Positions 29,297 through 37,707 of a DNA stretch of 64,000 nucleotides are shown here, piece after piece. Under the pieces are notes generated by a model that did not search any database, was not told the DNA's origin, and worked only from the letters and a program-made list of their open reading frames with translations. This DNA comes from Kovacikia minuta CCNUW1 (GTDB lineage Bacteria > Cyanobacteriota > Cyanobacteriia > Leptolyngbyales > Leptolyngbyaceae). The position numbers and the translations under genes were made by a program. Within the stretch, counting starts at the first letter, position 1. Each line of letters starts with the position of its first letter. Location: assembly GCF_020091585.1 (NCBI RefSeq), contig NZ_CP083583.1, forward strand, positions 248,001 through 312,000, written 5' to 3'.

Positions 29297-30230
29297 GAAC
29301 CCATTTGAGATCTCAGGAAGTAGCTGCAAGCCGCTTCAGCATTAGCCTGACAAAGCAGAGGTTAATCTTAGTTTCCGCATGAGATAGGGTGCGCTCAAAG
29401 TTTTTAACCAAACTTTTACACCGCTCCATCCAAGCATTGGATCGTTCGATGACCCATCTTGCGACTGCTGGGACAAATCCAGATTTTCCTTGCGCTGCTT
29501 TCTCTTGTTTCGAGGGTTTGGTTGAACGCTCAAACCTGATTTTCGTCATAATTTGAGGATAAACCTGCTCCAATGCTTCAATCAAAGCATCAATGTGATA
29601 GCCGTGGTCGAGCAAGATGGTAATCTTGGGAATGTTAACAGGTTTTGACTTGAAATAGTCAATGTTGAGCGTCAACATCTCAAGCAATCCCAGATCATCG
29701 GAAACATCAGCTTTTGTGCAATGAGTGAAAAAGGGAAACCCAAGCGTATCAACAGCCAGGTGCCTTTTAATCCCATTGGTCGCTTTGTAAAAACAGAAGC
29801 CCTTTGAGTCTACACTGGCATTGCAAGTATTCTTCACCGCTTGCGAGTCAATGATGATTAACCTCGTCCATTTGGGCTTTTTTTTAACCTGTTCCCGCAC
29901 CTGTCCATGCAATACTCCCATCAGTTTCTCGATCACCCCAGCTTCCCGCCACTGCTTGTAGTGCCAATACACCGTCGAGTAGGGAGGTAAGTCTTTGGGT
30001 AAGTCTTCCCAATTGCAACCGTTCTTGAGTTGATAAAGGATGCCATCAATGATCTCCCGCTTCGTCCAATCGCAGGGTCGGGTCCGTTTCTTCTTGGGTA
30101 ATATCTGAGGCAACAGCGGTTCAAGAATTTCCCATTCTGCATCAGTGAGACTGCTCGAATATGCCATAGCCGTTAAATTAGAGGATTATAGATGCCTTCA
30201 TTCACCATTATATAGATCCCAAATGGGTTC
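29297..30230 (-). mobile_element. IS5-family insertion sequence
   Basis: Terminal inverted repeats GAACCCATTTGAGATCT (left) and GAACCCATTTGGGATCT (right, inverted) enclose one intact transposase gene. Both sides carry TATA (29293-29296 and about 30231-30234), and removing the element plus one TATA restores the reading frame of the plastoquinol oxidase across DGDLY-MFDEF. That confirms the boundaries within a base or two. Confidence 0.9.
29313..30167 (-). CDS. IS5-family DDE transposase
   Basis: A 284-residue intact transposase. The N-terminal domain has LTDAEWEILEPLLPQ and WEDLPKDLPPYSTVYWHYKQW, typical of IS5/IS1031-like proteins. The DDE core is seen as IIIDSQAVK, then ILLDHGYHIDALI, and a late WVIERSNAWMERCK. 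It fills nearly the whole element, so the IS is potentially active. Confidence 0.92.
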   Translation of the reverse strand: MAYSSSLTDAEWEILEPLLPQILPKKKRTRPCDWTKREIIDGILYQLKNGCNWEDLPKDLPPYSTVYWHYKQWREAGVIEKLMGVLHGQVREQVKKKPKWTRLIIIDSQAVKNTCNASVDSKGFCFYKATNGIKRHLAVDTLGFPFFTHCTKADVSDDLGLLEMLTLNIDYFKSKPVNIPKITILLDHGYHIDALIEALEQVYPQIMTKIRFERSTKPSKQEKAAQGKSGFVPAVARWVIERSNAWMERCKSLVKNFERTLSHAETKINLCFVRLMLKRLAATS

Positions 30231-30470
30231 TATATGTTCGATGAATTTCAAACGGCTCATGCGCCAACAGAACGCCGTCCCCAAATTGACAATCTCTACG
30301 ATGTATTTGTGGCAATTCGAGATGATGAGATGGAGCATGTGAAAACAATGGTTGCGTGTCAGCAACCCACCGCACAACTTGTGTTTAAGAGTCCTCATAC
30401 ATTGGTCGCTGAGACCGTGGTTACAGGAGTTTCCGAGTCTGATGGGACTGAAGTTTTATCCCCCCAGTAA

Positions 30471-30699
30471 CCCTACGATCGCCCATTAAACCAACTGAAA
30501 TTTGTTGATAGGCATGGAGGGCTCGTCTGCCTCCATGTCCTTTCGCATTGCGATCATTCGCCAGCTTCGAGGGCGATCGAGGTTAATTCGGGCAAAGGTC
30601 AACCTTCTGGTAGGAACAATTGCTCTTACTCCCTCTTTTCCATAATTGAGAGGAACGTGAAGGAGTGAAAAGTATTAAGCATGTGCCAGGGCCAGGAAA
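30471..30699. other. Short intergenic region before the ethylene-binding domain
   Basis: No gene is seen. A GGCATGGAGGGC / GCCTCCATGTCC inverted pair lies near 30510-30530 and may be the terminator of the former oxidase gene. A GAAGGAG element at 30659-30665 is far from the next ATG. Confidence 0.35.
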
Positions 30700-31075
30700 A
30701 TGCTGAATTTAATGAATCCCGTGAGGGGGAACTATTTTATTGATTCCGCACGAGCACTACTACCTTTGGCAGTCGAATCAGATTCGACTGCATGTTCTGT
30801 CCGACTCGTTAATTGCCCTTGCCGACTATTCCATTCCGTTCACGCTGTTCTATTTCGTTCGCAGGCGGCAAGATTTGCCCTGTACCTCGATGTTTCCGCT
30901 GTTTAGCACCGTCATGGTTGCTTGTGGCACGACTCACCTGATGGAGGTCTGGACGCTATGGCATCCCGCCTACTGGCTGTCGGGTGCCCTCAAATTGGTC
31001 ACAGGGGTGATCCCGTTGGTTACGGCAATGCGATTCATTGTTGAATTACCGATCTCACCACTGATGAATAGATGA
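30700..31075 (+). pseudogene. Orphan ethylene-binding (ETR1-like) membrane domain, frameshifted
   Basis: From ATG 30700 the frame reads MLNLMNPVRGNYFI and then, after an apparent 4-base GATT insertion near 30735-30742, continues as PHEHYYLWQSNQIRLHVLSD. Three membrane segments follow, with the residues known for copper/ethylene binding in plant ETR1: Asp and Tyr in SDSLIALADYSIP, and Cys and His in ACGTTHLMEVW. Full cyanobacterial receptors continue into GAF and kinase domains, but here the frame ends at 31075 after about 110 residues (MRFIVELPISPLMNR). It may be a remnant. Initiation at TTG 30740 could still make the membrane domain alone. Confidence 0.75.
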
Positions 31076-31370
31076 GATGAAGAGAAAGTGGAAAATGCTC
31101 AATACCCCATCACCCCATCATTCCCTTACTTTCTATTCTTTCATGCGTGAGAACAGAAGGTCAGTACTCGAGTATTTAACATCTTCCTCACACGTTCCTC
31201 AAGTTCTTCGCCTATAACCAAAGTGAGGTCAAAAAAGACTCACCTAATCACGGTTAAAGGCAGCCGCGATGCAAGCCCCAACGTTTTGAACTAACTTCTG
31301 GTTAACTCAAAACTCACTCATTCAAACCTCAGAACTTTTCGAAGCCAACCTTTGAGAACGGCAATTCACC
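31076..31370. other. Upstream region of the phosphoketolase gene
   Basis: Contains CCCCATCACCCCATCATTCCC near 31104 and several TCAC/GTGA-rich short motifs, for example GTGAGGTCAAAAAAGACTCAC (31222-31242), an imperfect palindrome that could be an operator or hairpin. No gene is seen. Confidence 0.4.
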
Positions 31371-33809
31371 ATGATGCTAACCACTTCACCAAAACCGACT
31401 GTTGAAACATCCATTAGTGCCTTCGGCACTGCTCGATCGACTGTTGAAGGAACACCGCTCAGCGCCGAAGAACTCCAAAAAATGCAAGCCTACTGGCAAG
31501 CATGTAATTACCTGGCGATCGGAATGATTTATTTGCGAGACAATCCTCTGCTGAAAGAGGCACTCAAGCCAGAACACATTAAGCAGCGGCTGTTGGGGCA
31601 TTGGGGCTCCAGTCCTGGGATGGCGTTTACTTACATTCATCTCAATCGCCTGATCAAAAAATATGACCTGGACATGATCTTTCTCGCCGGTCCCGGTCAT
31701 GGTGCTCCAGGAATTTTGGCTCCGGTCTATTTGGAAAGCACCTACTCCGAAATCTATCCTGACAAGAGCGAAGACGCAGCGGGGATGCGACGCTTCTTCA
31801 AACAGTTTTCCTTCCCTGGTGGCATTGGGAGTCACTGCACCCCAGAAACGCCCGGTTCCATTCACGAAGGTGGCGAACTGGGCTACAGCGTTTCTCACGC
31901 CTACGGTACCGTTTTCGACAATCCAGACTTGATTTCGGTGGTCATGGTGGGCGATGGCGAATCGGAAACGGGTCCGTTAGCCACTGCATGGCATTCCAAC
32001 AAATTTCTCAGCCCGATTCGGGATGGGGCAGTTTTACCGATTCTGCACCTGAATGGCTACAAAATTAATAACCCGACGCTTCTAGCTCGGATCAGTCATG
32101 AAGAACTGGAGGACTTGTTCAAAGGCTACGGCTACACGCCTTACTTTGTGGAAGGCTCCGATCCTGAAACGATGCACCAAGCAATGGCAGCGACCCTGGA
32201 ACATTGCATCACTGAAATTCACCGCATTCAGGCAGAGGCTCGTACCACAGGTTTGGCAAAGCGTCCTCGTTGGCCCATGATTGTGCTGCGAACTCCCAAA
32301 GGCTGGACCGGACCCAGTACGGTAGACGGGCACAAAGTAGAAGGATTTTGGCGATCGCACCAGGTTCCTCTATCAGGTATGCACAACAATCCAGAGCATT
32401 TGAAACTGCTGGAAGACTGGATGCGGAGCTACAAGCCAGAAGAATTATTTAATCAAAATGGCACATTGATCCCAGAACTAAAAGACTTGGCTCCCACCGG
32501 AAATCACCGCATGAGTGCAAATCCCCATGCCAACGGAGGGGTAGTGCGAAAGGCACTGCGAATGCCAGATTTTCGGCAGTACGGTATCGAGGTGCCGCAG
32601 CCTGGACAAGTTGAAGTGGAGAATACCAAACCCCTCGGTGTCTTTCTGCGTGATGTCATGGGTCACAACCTGACCAACTTCCGGGTGTTTGGTCCTGATG
32701 AAAACACATCCAACAAACTTCATGCTGTCTACGAAGTCAGCAAAAAATTCTGGATTGCAGAATACTTTCCAGAAGATGCGGATGGCGGCGAACTTTCACC
32801 CGATGGTCGAGTCATGGAAATGTTGAGCGAACACACGCTAGAAGGCTGGCTGGAAGGCTATTTACTCACCGGACGGCATGGGTTCTTCTCCACTTACGAA
32901 TCCTTTGTGCATGTGATTGACTCGATGATCAATCAACATTGCAAATGGCTAGAAATTTGCAGACACATTCCCTGGCGGGCTGCTATCTCTTCGCTAAATC
33001 TGCTGATTACATCTACCGTTTGGCGGCAAGATCACAACGGTTTTACTCACCAAGATCCCGGCTTCTTAGATGTGGTAATTAATAAAAGCCCGGATGTGAC
33101 TCGAATTTATTTACCGCCTGATGTCAATACACTGCTATCCGTTGCCGATCACTGTTTGCGAAGCACCAATTACGTCAACGTGATCGTGTCGGATAAGCAG
33201 CTTCACTTGCAGTATATGGATATGGATGCCGCCGTTAAGCACTGCACGAAAGGCATTGGCATTTGGGACTGGGCGAGTAATGATCAGGGTCAAGAACCTG
33301 ATGTGGTGATGGCAGGTGCAGGCGATATTCCCACGCTGGAAGCACTGGCAGCCACTGTCATGCTGCGGGAGTTTTTCCCTGACCTCAAGATTCGATTTAT
33401 CAACGTGGTGGATCTGTTCAAACTACAACCCGAAACGGAGCATCCCCATGGATTAAGCGATCGCAACTTTGACTCCATGTTCACGTTAGATAAGCCCATC
33501 ATCTTTAACTTTCACGGCTATCCCTGGTTGGTTCACCGTCTAACCTATCGTCGTCATAATCACCACAATTTGCATGTACGCGGCTACAAAGAAAAAGGTA
33601 ACATCAACACACCGTTGGAGCTAGCAATTTGTAACCAGATCGATCGCTTTAGTCTAGCAATGGATGTAATCGATCGCGTACCTAAACTGAGGGTTGCTGG
33701 AGCACATGCAAAAGAATATCTTAAAAACCAGCAGATTGAATGCCGCCACTACGCCTATGAACATGGCATTGATAAACCAGAAATTGTCAACTGGAAGTGG
33801 CCCTATTGA
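31371..33809 (+). CDS. Xylulose-5-phosphate/fructose-6-phosphate phosphoketolase
   Basis: An 812-residue full-length enzyme. The thiamine-diphosphate region includes [38 protein letters not shown] and the family signature HQVPLSGM. The C-terminal domain includes [14 protein letters not shown] and [12 protein letters not shown]. It splits xylulose-5-P or fructose-6-P to acetyl-phosphate, a carbon-saving bypass common in cyanobacteria. Start is ATG ATG at 31371/31374; no strong ribosome site is visible. No ackA or pta is adjacent. Substrate preference cannot be decided here, so I give no symbol. Confidence 0.96.
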   Translation: MMLTTSPKPTVETSISAFGTARSTVEGTPLSAEELQKMQAYWQACNYLAIGMIYLRDNPLLKEALKPEHIKQRLLGHWGSSPGMAFTYIHLNRLIKKYDLDMIFLAGPGHGAPGILAPVYLESTYSEIYPDKSEDAAGMRRFFKQFSFPGGIGSHCTPETPGSIHEGGELGYSVSHAYGTVFDNPDLISVVMVGDGESETGPLATAWHSNKFLSPIRDGAVLPILHLNGYKINNPTLLARISHEELEDLFKGYGYTPYFVEGSDPETMHQAMAATLEHCITEIHRIQAEARTTGLAKRPRWPMIVLRTPKGWTGPSTVDGHKVEGFWRSHQVPLSGMHNNPEHLKLLEDWMRSYKPEELFNQNGTLIPELKDLAPTGNHRMSANPHANGGVVRKALRMPDFRQYGIEVPQPGQVEVENTKPLGVFLRDVMGHNLTNFRVFGPDENTSNKLHAVYEVSKKFWIAEYFPEDADGGELSPDGRVMEMLSEHTLEGWLEGYLLTGRHGFFSTYESFVHVIDSMINQHCKWLEICRHIPWRAAISSLNLLITSTVWRQDHNGFTHQDPGFLDVVINKSPDVTRIYLPPDVNTLLSVADHCLRSTNYVNVIVSDKQLHLQYMDMDAAVKHCTKGIGIWDWASNDQGQEPDVVMAGAGDIPTLEALAATVMLREFFPDLKIRFINVVDLFKLQPETEHPHGLSDRNFDSMFTLDKPIIFNFHGYPWLVHRLTYRRHNHHNLHVRGYKEKGNINTPLELAICNQIDRFSLAMDVIDRVPKLRVAGAHAKEYLKNQQIECRHYAYEHGIDKPEIVNWKWPY

Positions 33810-34200
33810 GTAGATGGGAGGGTGAGAGGGTGAGAGGATGGGAGAGCTAACCGCATCGCCCCATCCTCGTTAGAAGGTTTAGCAACTCTACGCCCCACTT
33901 GATTAAGTAGATGACCGTAAATAAACAGGGCTTTTCGTAGGATGGGTTAGCGATAGCGTAACCCATGTAGGCAAAGGTTTCGATGTGTTACGGCTATGCC
34001 TAACTCATCCTACGTTTAACTACGTTTAGCTAGGGCTACCCACTTAGCAATGGGAATTAAATAATATCGGCAATTCCAGGCGTAAGGGCTTAGCATTCGG
34101 TAGAGATACTTTCGGCGTTGGCAAAGGTTTCTGCCCGCATGCTAAGCCCCTTGTGTGTAGGGCAGCTTTCAGCAACAGTAATGAAAGTTGGGTCAGGTCA
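33810..34200. repeat. Spacer with two palindromic repeats
   Basis: GGGAGGGTGAGAGGGTGAGAGG simple repeats follow the phosphoketolase stop. At 33936-34014 is CGTAGGATGGGTTAGCGATA with an inverted partner ending CTCATCCTACG, a common cyanobacterial palindrome. At 34082-34150 is the second GGGCTTAGCAT/ATGCTAAGCCC element (see 22764). No gene is seen. Confidence 0.7.
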
Positions 34201-34395
34201 AGTGCACTCTGGTATGCCCCTAAGGCTAGCCAAGCCTGGATGTAGATTAGACGCTTTTGCTGACCCTAAGCCCGCTCCAGCCGCTCACCACACTGAACAG
34301 TATCATAGGGCTGCCCCTGCAGTGGACATGACCCTGGACTGACAAGGAAAGTGGGTTCTGAGGCTGTAAACCCTGGATGGATTGAAGGAGCCTTT
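34200..34395 (+). other. Non-coding leader of the IS110 element, candidate bridge-RNA region
   Basis: About 190 non-coding bases precede the IS110 transposase. IS110-type elements (as opposed to IS1111-type) encode their bridge RNA in such a 5' flank. Sequence CAGTATC occurs here (about 34299) and again after the gene (about 35408), which might reflect the element ends. The RNA itself cannot be proven by eye. Confidence 0.35.
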
Positions 34396-35391
34396 ATGTC
34401 ATCGTCGTCCCCTGTCGTTGATGCTGTATTGGGTTTAGACATTGGCAAAACACGGATTCATGGGGTGTTGCTCTGTGGCACCCAAGCGCTTCGACGCAAA
34501 GCGATCGCCAACACAGTTGCTGGGCACCAAGAATTGCTCGCTTGGTTGAGCCAGCAACGCTTTACCCAGTTACATGCCTGTCTCGAAGCCACCAGCACCT
34601 ATGGGCATGCCATCGCCAAGCAGTTGCATCACGCCGGGTATGGCGTGACGATTGCCAATCCCCAAGCGGTCCATGCTTATGCCCAGAGTCGCTTGAGTCG
34701 CACCAAGACCGATGCGGCTGATGCTCGCTTAATTGCCGAATACTGCCGTGACCTGAAGCCTGAGCTTTGGCAACCACCGGCCCCTGAGGTGGAAGTGTTG
34801 CAAAATCTGATGCGACGGGTGCAGGCCCTCGAGCAGATGATTGGACAGGAAACCAATCGCCTCGAAACGGCTCCCCCTGAGTTGGTAAGCGAGATTAACA
34901 CTCACATCACCTTTATGGAAGACCAACTCAAAGCCTTGCGAGACAAGATTCGAACCCATATCGACCAATTCCCCGGTCTCAAACGGCAACACGAATTGCT
35001 CGATTCGATTCCTGGTATTGGTCCTCACACCGCGGCCCTGATTCTCGCAGAAATCGGCAGTTGGCAGCACTTTGCTTCGGCTCGGCAGTTGGCGGCTTAC
35101 GCCGGACTCACGCCCCAGGAAAAAACCTCTGGCACATCGATTCACGGCAAGCCCAGGCTGTGCAAACTTGGTAATGCCCGCTTACGCAAAGCCCTGTTTC
35201 TCCCAGCCCTGTGCCTTTTACGCTGGAGCAAGCCGATTCAAGCTTGGCGCGCACAACTCCTCCAGCGCCACAAAACTAAGCGTCAAGTCGTCGGGGCCGT
35301 GATGCATAAGCTGATTCGCTGGATTTACGGGGTTCTGCACGCCAATAAACCTTTTGACGCCCAGGTCTGCTTCCCGACCTCATCGACTTGA
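34396..35391 (+). CDS. IS110-family transposase (DEDD recombinase)
   Basis: A 331-residue intact protein. The N-terminal RuvC-like DEDD domain has LGLDIGKTRIHG, ACLEATSTYG and TKTDAADARLIAEY. The C-terminal Transposase_20 domain has LDSIPGIGPHTAALILAEIG and the serine-containing region TSGTSIHGKPRLCKLGN. ATG 34396 is preceded by GAAGGAG. It probably moves by bridge-RNA-guided recombination. There are no terminal inverted repeats, as expected for the family. Confidence 0.95.
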   Translation: MSSSSPVVDAVLGLDIGKTRIHGVLLCGTQALRRKAIANTVAGHQELLAWLSQQRFTQLHACLEATSTYGHAIAKQLHHAGYGVTIANPQAVHAYAQSRLSRTKTDAADARLIAEYCRDLKPELWQPPAPEVEVLQNLMRRVQALEQMIGQETNRLETAPPELVSEINTHITFMEDQLKALRDKIRTHIDQFPGLKRQHELLDSIPGIGPHTAALILAEIGSWQHFASARQLAAYAGLTPQEKTSGTSIHGKPRLCKLGNARLRKALFLPALCLLRWSKPIQAWRAQLLQRHKTKRQVVGAVMHKLIRWIYGVLHANKPFDAQVCFPTSST

Positions 35392-35483
35392 CACCTGCAA
35401 CTTTGCACAGTATCTACAGGTTAGCGATTTTATTTCATACTTGTTCCTTAGTGAGTTAAAGACAAGATTGAGAGGAAAGAGAA

Positions 35484-35834
35484 ATGAATAAGCAGGTTGT
35501 GAACTTAACAAAAGTTGCGATCGCTCAAGAAGTCGATGAAATTTTGGATGCTGATCCAGATGCTCTTCATCGACAGGCGTTTTCAACTCCTGATTCGCGA
35601 CAGACGTTAATTATGTACGTTTTGAGCCGTGCTTCCAACTACTACGTTACCCTTGATGAATGCCAAGATTCTTTAGATGACTCTCTTCTCGATACTTTAG
35701 GACAAGGGAGAGCAGATCGAGAAGCAATTATCCGACAAGGAATTGAAGCATGGTGTCGAAACTATTTTCAGGTTAGCCAACAGGCTTTAGACGCTGCTGA
35801 ATCAGGTAAAGTGAATGTTAGAATTTCTGATTGA
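35484..35834 (+). CDS. Small conserved protein, possibly ComFB-like
   Basis: A 116-residue acidic helical protein from ATG 35484 with GAGAGGAAAGAGAA upstream. The pattern SRQTLIMYVLSRASNYYVTL resembles the core of cyanobacterial ComFB-type proteins (late competence, nucleotide second-messenger binding), but similarity is too weak for a firm call. It lies 93 bases after the IS110 gene and is otherwise alone. Confidence 0.6.
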   Translation: MNKQVVNLTKVAIAQEVDEILDADPDALHRQAFSTPDSRQTLIMYVLSRASNYYVTLDECQDSLDDSLLDTLGQGRADREAIIRQGIEAWCRNYFQVSQQALDAAESGKVNVRISD

Positions 35835-35930
35835 CGATGCCACTTCTTCACAAGTTTCTCAAGTTGTTCTCTTAATCTGAGAATAGTTTTACTTCAAATT
35901 TGATGCGGTTGGCTGACTCAGGAGGGAGCA

Positions 35931-36338
35931 ATGGAAACTGTCAGGAAGATTAATGATGAATTCGCGATCGCCGGACCGATGGCGCTCAGCCAATGGCAAC
36001 AGGTTGCCGAAGAGGGCTTTAAGTCTGTACTTAATTTGCGATCGCTGAATCATCTTCTAAGCAACGAGCAACAGCAGGTTGAACATTTAGGATTGTGCTA
36101 CGTCAATTTACCTGTTGATGCTGAAGTGATGAATCCTAAGATTGCAGCCAGAGTCCTTAGTCAGATCAGCCAATTACCTAAACCTGCGCTGGTGTGTTGC
36201 AACAATGCAACGTTGGCAGCAGCAATGGTATTCATGCACATTGCCATCCACCAGGGGCAACCGTTACAGCAGGCGTTTCAGCGAGCCGAGGCACTGGGAT
36301 TGTTCAAAACCTATTCTCAACCTGCTCCTTTAGGCTAA
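35931..36338 (+). CDS. DUF442/beta-lactamase-hydrolase-like phosphatase fold, degenerate active site
   Basis: A 135-residue protein with the family opening RKINDEFAIAGPMALSQWQQ and FKSVLNLRS, as in cyanobacterial tyrosine-phosphatase-like proteins. Where the phosphatase loop HCxxGxR is expected, it reads CCNNATLAAAM: a Cys is kept but Gly and Arg are lost. It is therefore likely a phosphoprotein binder or inactive relative. GGAGGGAGC lies just before ATG 35931. Confidence 0.75.
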   Translation: METVRKINDEFAIAGPMALSQWQQVAEEGFKSVLNLRSLNHLLSNEQQQVEHLGLCYVNLPVDAEVMNPKIAARVLSQISQLPKPALVCCNNATLAAAMVFMHIAIHQGQPLQQAFQRAEALGLFKTYSQPAPLG

Positions 36339-36347
36339 GGGTGCGAT

Positions 36348-36725
36348 TCAAAGGCTCCAGCCCAGAGTTGCAGCAATCTGGCTGGCGAGATGTAGGGGAT
36401 TGAATGGTTTAGCGATCGCCCCCTTCACACCTAACTCCTCATAGCGACGGCGATCGGAGGCTTGCACCTTTGCGGTCAACAAAATCACAGGAATCTGACG
36501 AGTGGTTGAATGATCCTGCAATTGTTGAAATGTGGTAGGTCCATCCATATCGGGCATCATCACATCCAGCAAAATCGCATCCGGTTGCTCAGCTTCTGCT
36601 TTAGCAATCCCTTCCTGCCCCGAACCTGCCGTCAACACCTGCCATCCAGCCGTCGTCCGTAAGCAGATCTGCGTTACCTCCTGAATGTATTGTTCGTTGT
36701 CAATCACGAGAATGCGTTTAGTCAT
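36348..36725 (-). CDS. Single-domain response regulator (CheY-like)
   Basis: A 125-residue receiver domain with all key residues: acidic pair in ILVIDNEQY, phosphoacceptor in AILLDVMMPDMDG, Thr in VILLTAKVQ and Lys in AIAKPFNP. No output domain. It faces the phosphatase-like gene tail-to-tail, with 9 bases between stops. The partner kinase is unknown; the orphan hybrid kinase genes in this window are candidates. Confidence 0.92.
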   Translation of the reverse strand: MTKRILVIDNEQYIQEVTQICLRTTAGWQVLTAGSGQEGIAKAEAEQPDAILLDVMMPDMDGPTTFQQLQDHSTTRQIPVILLTAKVQASDRRRYEELGVKGAIAKPFNPLHLASQIAATLGWSL

Positions 36726-36923
36726 AGGTCATTCGTCATTGGTAACACCTCTATTTTGGGCGACCGCGCTCAGGTTGAGTTGTGGATAGGGTGTTTCTTT
36801 GGGGAGGGGCGATCGGGCAGGAGCCATCTTCACCGCGCCTGATTTCGGCTGCCATTGCCCCACCACACTTACTCATTTTGCATCCAAGATAAAGTTGCTG
36901 TGCATCTCCTGGGGAATTGGAAA

Positions 36924-37066
36924 TTATGCGGAAAGATTCGGGCTATTTAGCTTCAGCAGCGTATTAAACGGAAATAATCTGCATAAGTAGCAATTTGGGG
37001 GTGTTATGCCGAATTATTCTGCCTATCCACCCAAATTGGGATCTTATACGGAATTTTTCCGTATAA
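36924..37066. repeat. Array of four 23-bp quasi-palindromes at exact 40-bp spacing
   Basis: Repeat units begin at 36924, 36964, 37004 and 37044. Each has a left arm like TTATRCGGAA, a 3-bp centre and a right arm like TTCYGCATAA. The last unit is a perfect palindrome (TTATACGGAA, TTT, TTCCGTATAA). Spacers are 17 bp. The second and third spacers contain CAATTTGG and its inverse, so the third unit lies inside a longer palindrome. A fifth half-site (TTATGCG) begins at 37073. The array stands 160 bp upstream of a toxin-antitoxin pair. It could be a multi-site operator, an iteron-like element or a recombination array. Confidence 0.85.
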
Positions 37067-37226
37067 TAATAGTTATGCGTTTAGTCCTCGGTTGGGGTGT
37101 AACCGTAAGCTTATCTGTTCGTGTTCAAGGGGTATTCAGAAAAAGGCTAGATAGCAAAAATGTAGAAGCACCCTTCCCTTTCTGGTGAAGCTATAATTTT
37201 CCTAGGGCGGAGAGGTATAACTAGCT

Positions 37227-37427
37227 ATGTCAGACCTTGAGCAAATCGAAGCAGCGATTCTTTCATTGCCATCCAGTGAGTTTGAGCAGTTAAGGCTGTG
37301 GTTCCTTGATTTAGACTACGAACGCTGGGATAAGCAGATAGAGCAAGATATTGAGGACGGTAAATTAGAGGCATTTGCTCAGGAAGCGATCTCTGAGTTT
37401 GAAGCGGGTGATTGCCGAGAAATTTGA
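37227..37427 (+). CDS. Putative type II antitoxin
   Basis: A 66-residue acidic helical protein (MSDLEQIEAAILSLPSSEFE...). The pattern of a short helical N-terminus with a flexible acidic C-terminus (AFAQEAISEFEAGDC) is typical of small antitoxins. Its stop codon overlaps the start of the toxin gene by one base (TGATG). It probably binds and neutralises the toxin and represses the operon. The palindromic array upstream is a possible operator. Confidence 0.7.
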   Translation: MSDLEQIEAAILSLPSSEFEQLRLWFLDLDYERWDKQIEQDIEDGKLEAFAQEAISEFEAGDCREI

Positions 37428-37687
37428 TGCACTATACAACCCGGAAGTTTTGGCAATGCTACGACGAATTACCTGAAAATGTTCAACGAACAGCAGATGA
37501 GTGTTACGAGTTGCTTAAAGTTGACCCCTCTCATCCATCCCTGCATTTCAAGAAGTTGGGCAAGAAGTATTGGTCAGTTCGGGCAGGGTTAAGTTATCGA
37601 GCTTTGGGTGTTGAAGTCGAGAATGGTATCTCCTGGTTCTGGATTGGAACACATGCAGAATACGACAAGTTGATCGGCAAGTTGTAG
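37427..37687 (+). CDS. RelE/HigB/ParE-like toxin
   Basis: An 86-residue basic protein from ATG 37427 (MHYTTRKFWQCYDELPENVQ). LPENVQRTADECYELLKVDP, HPSLHFKKLG and YRALGVEVENGISWFWIGTHAEYDKL match the RelE-superfamily pattern found in cyanobacterial type II toxins. It likely acts on mRNA at the ribosome or on gyrase; the target cannot be told from sequence. An in-frame start 15 bases upstream would overlap the antitoxin more. Confidence 0.75.
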   Translation: MHYTTRKFWQCYDELPENVQRTADECYELLKVDPSHPSLHFKKLGKKYWSVRAGLSYRALGVEVENGISWFWIGTHAEYDKLIGKL

Positions 37688-37707
37688 TATGGCTATATAA
37701 ACAGAAA

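Larger units (their letters stand above)
29258..30470 (+). pseudogene. Plastoquinol terminal oxidase (PTOX/alternative oxidase) 3' remnant, split by an IS
   Basis: Between the two insertion sequences, 29257-29296 reads YLAVHYYRDGDLY. After the second IS, 30234-30470 reads MFDEFQTAHAPTERRPQIDN and LYDVFVAIRDDEMEHVKTM. Joined, this is the C-terminal third of a PTOX-type di-iron oxidase, including the iron-ligand motif RDDEMEH. The N-terminal two thirds, with the other ligands, are missing next to the left IS. Such enzymes oxidise plastoquinol with O2 as a safety valve; this copy must be dead. Confidence 0.88.

Noticed and set aside
34118-34342. A 74-residue frame ahead of the IS110 gene
   Set aside because: It begins inside a palindromic repeat and covers the probable non-coding leader of the IS; composition is not gene-like.
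36924-37066. Reading the 40-bp-phased repeats as a CRISPR array
   Set aside because: The repeats are too diverged, the 17-bp spacers too short, and no cas genes are nearby.
37006-37188. A 60-residue frame across the palindromic array
   Set aside because: It reads through the repeat units and has no ribosome site or family resemblance.
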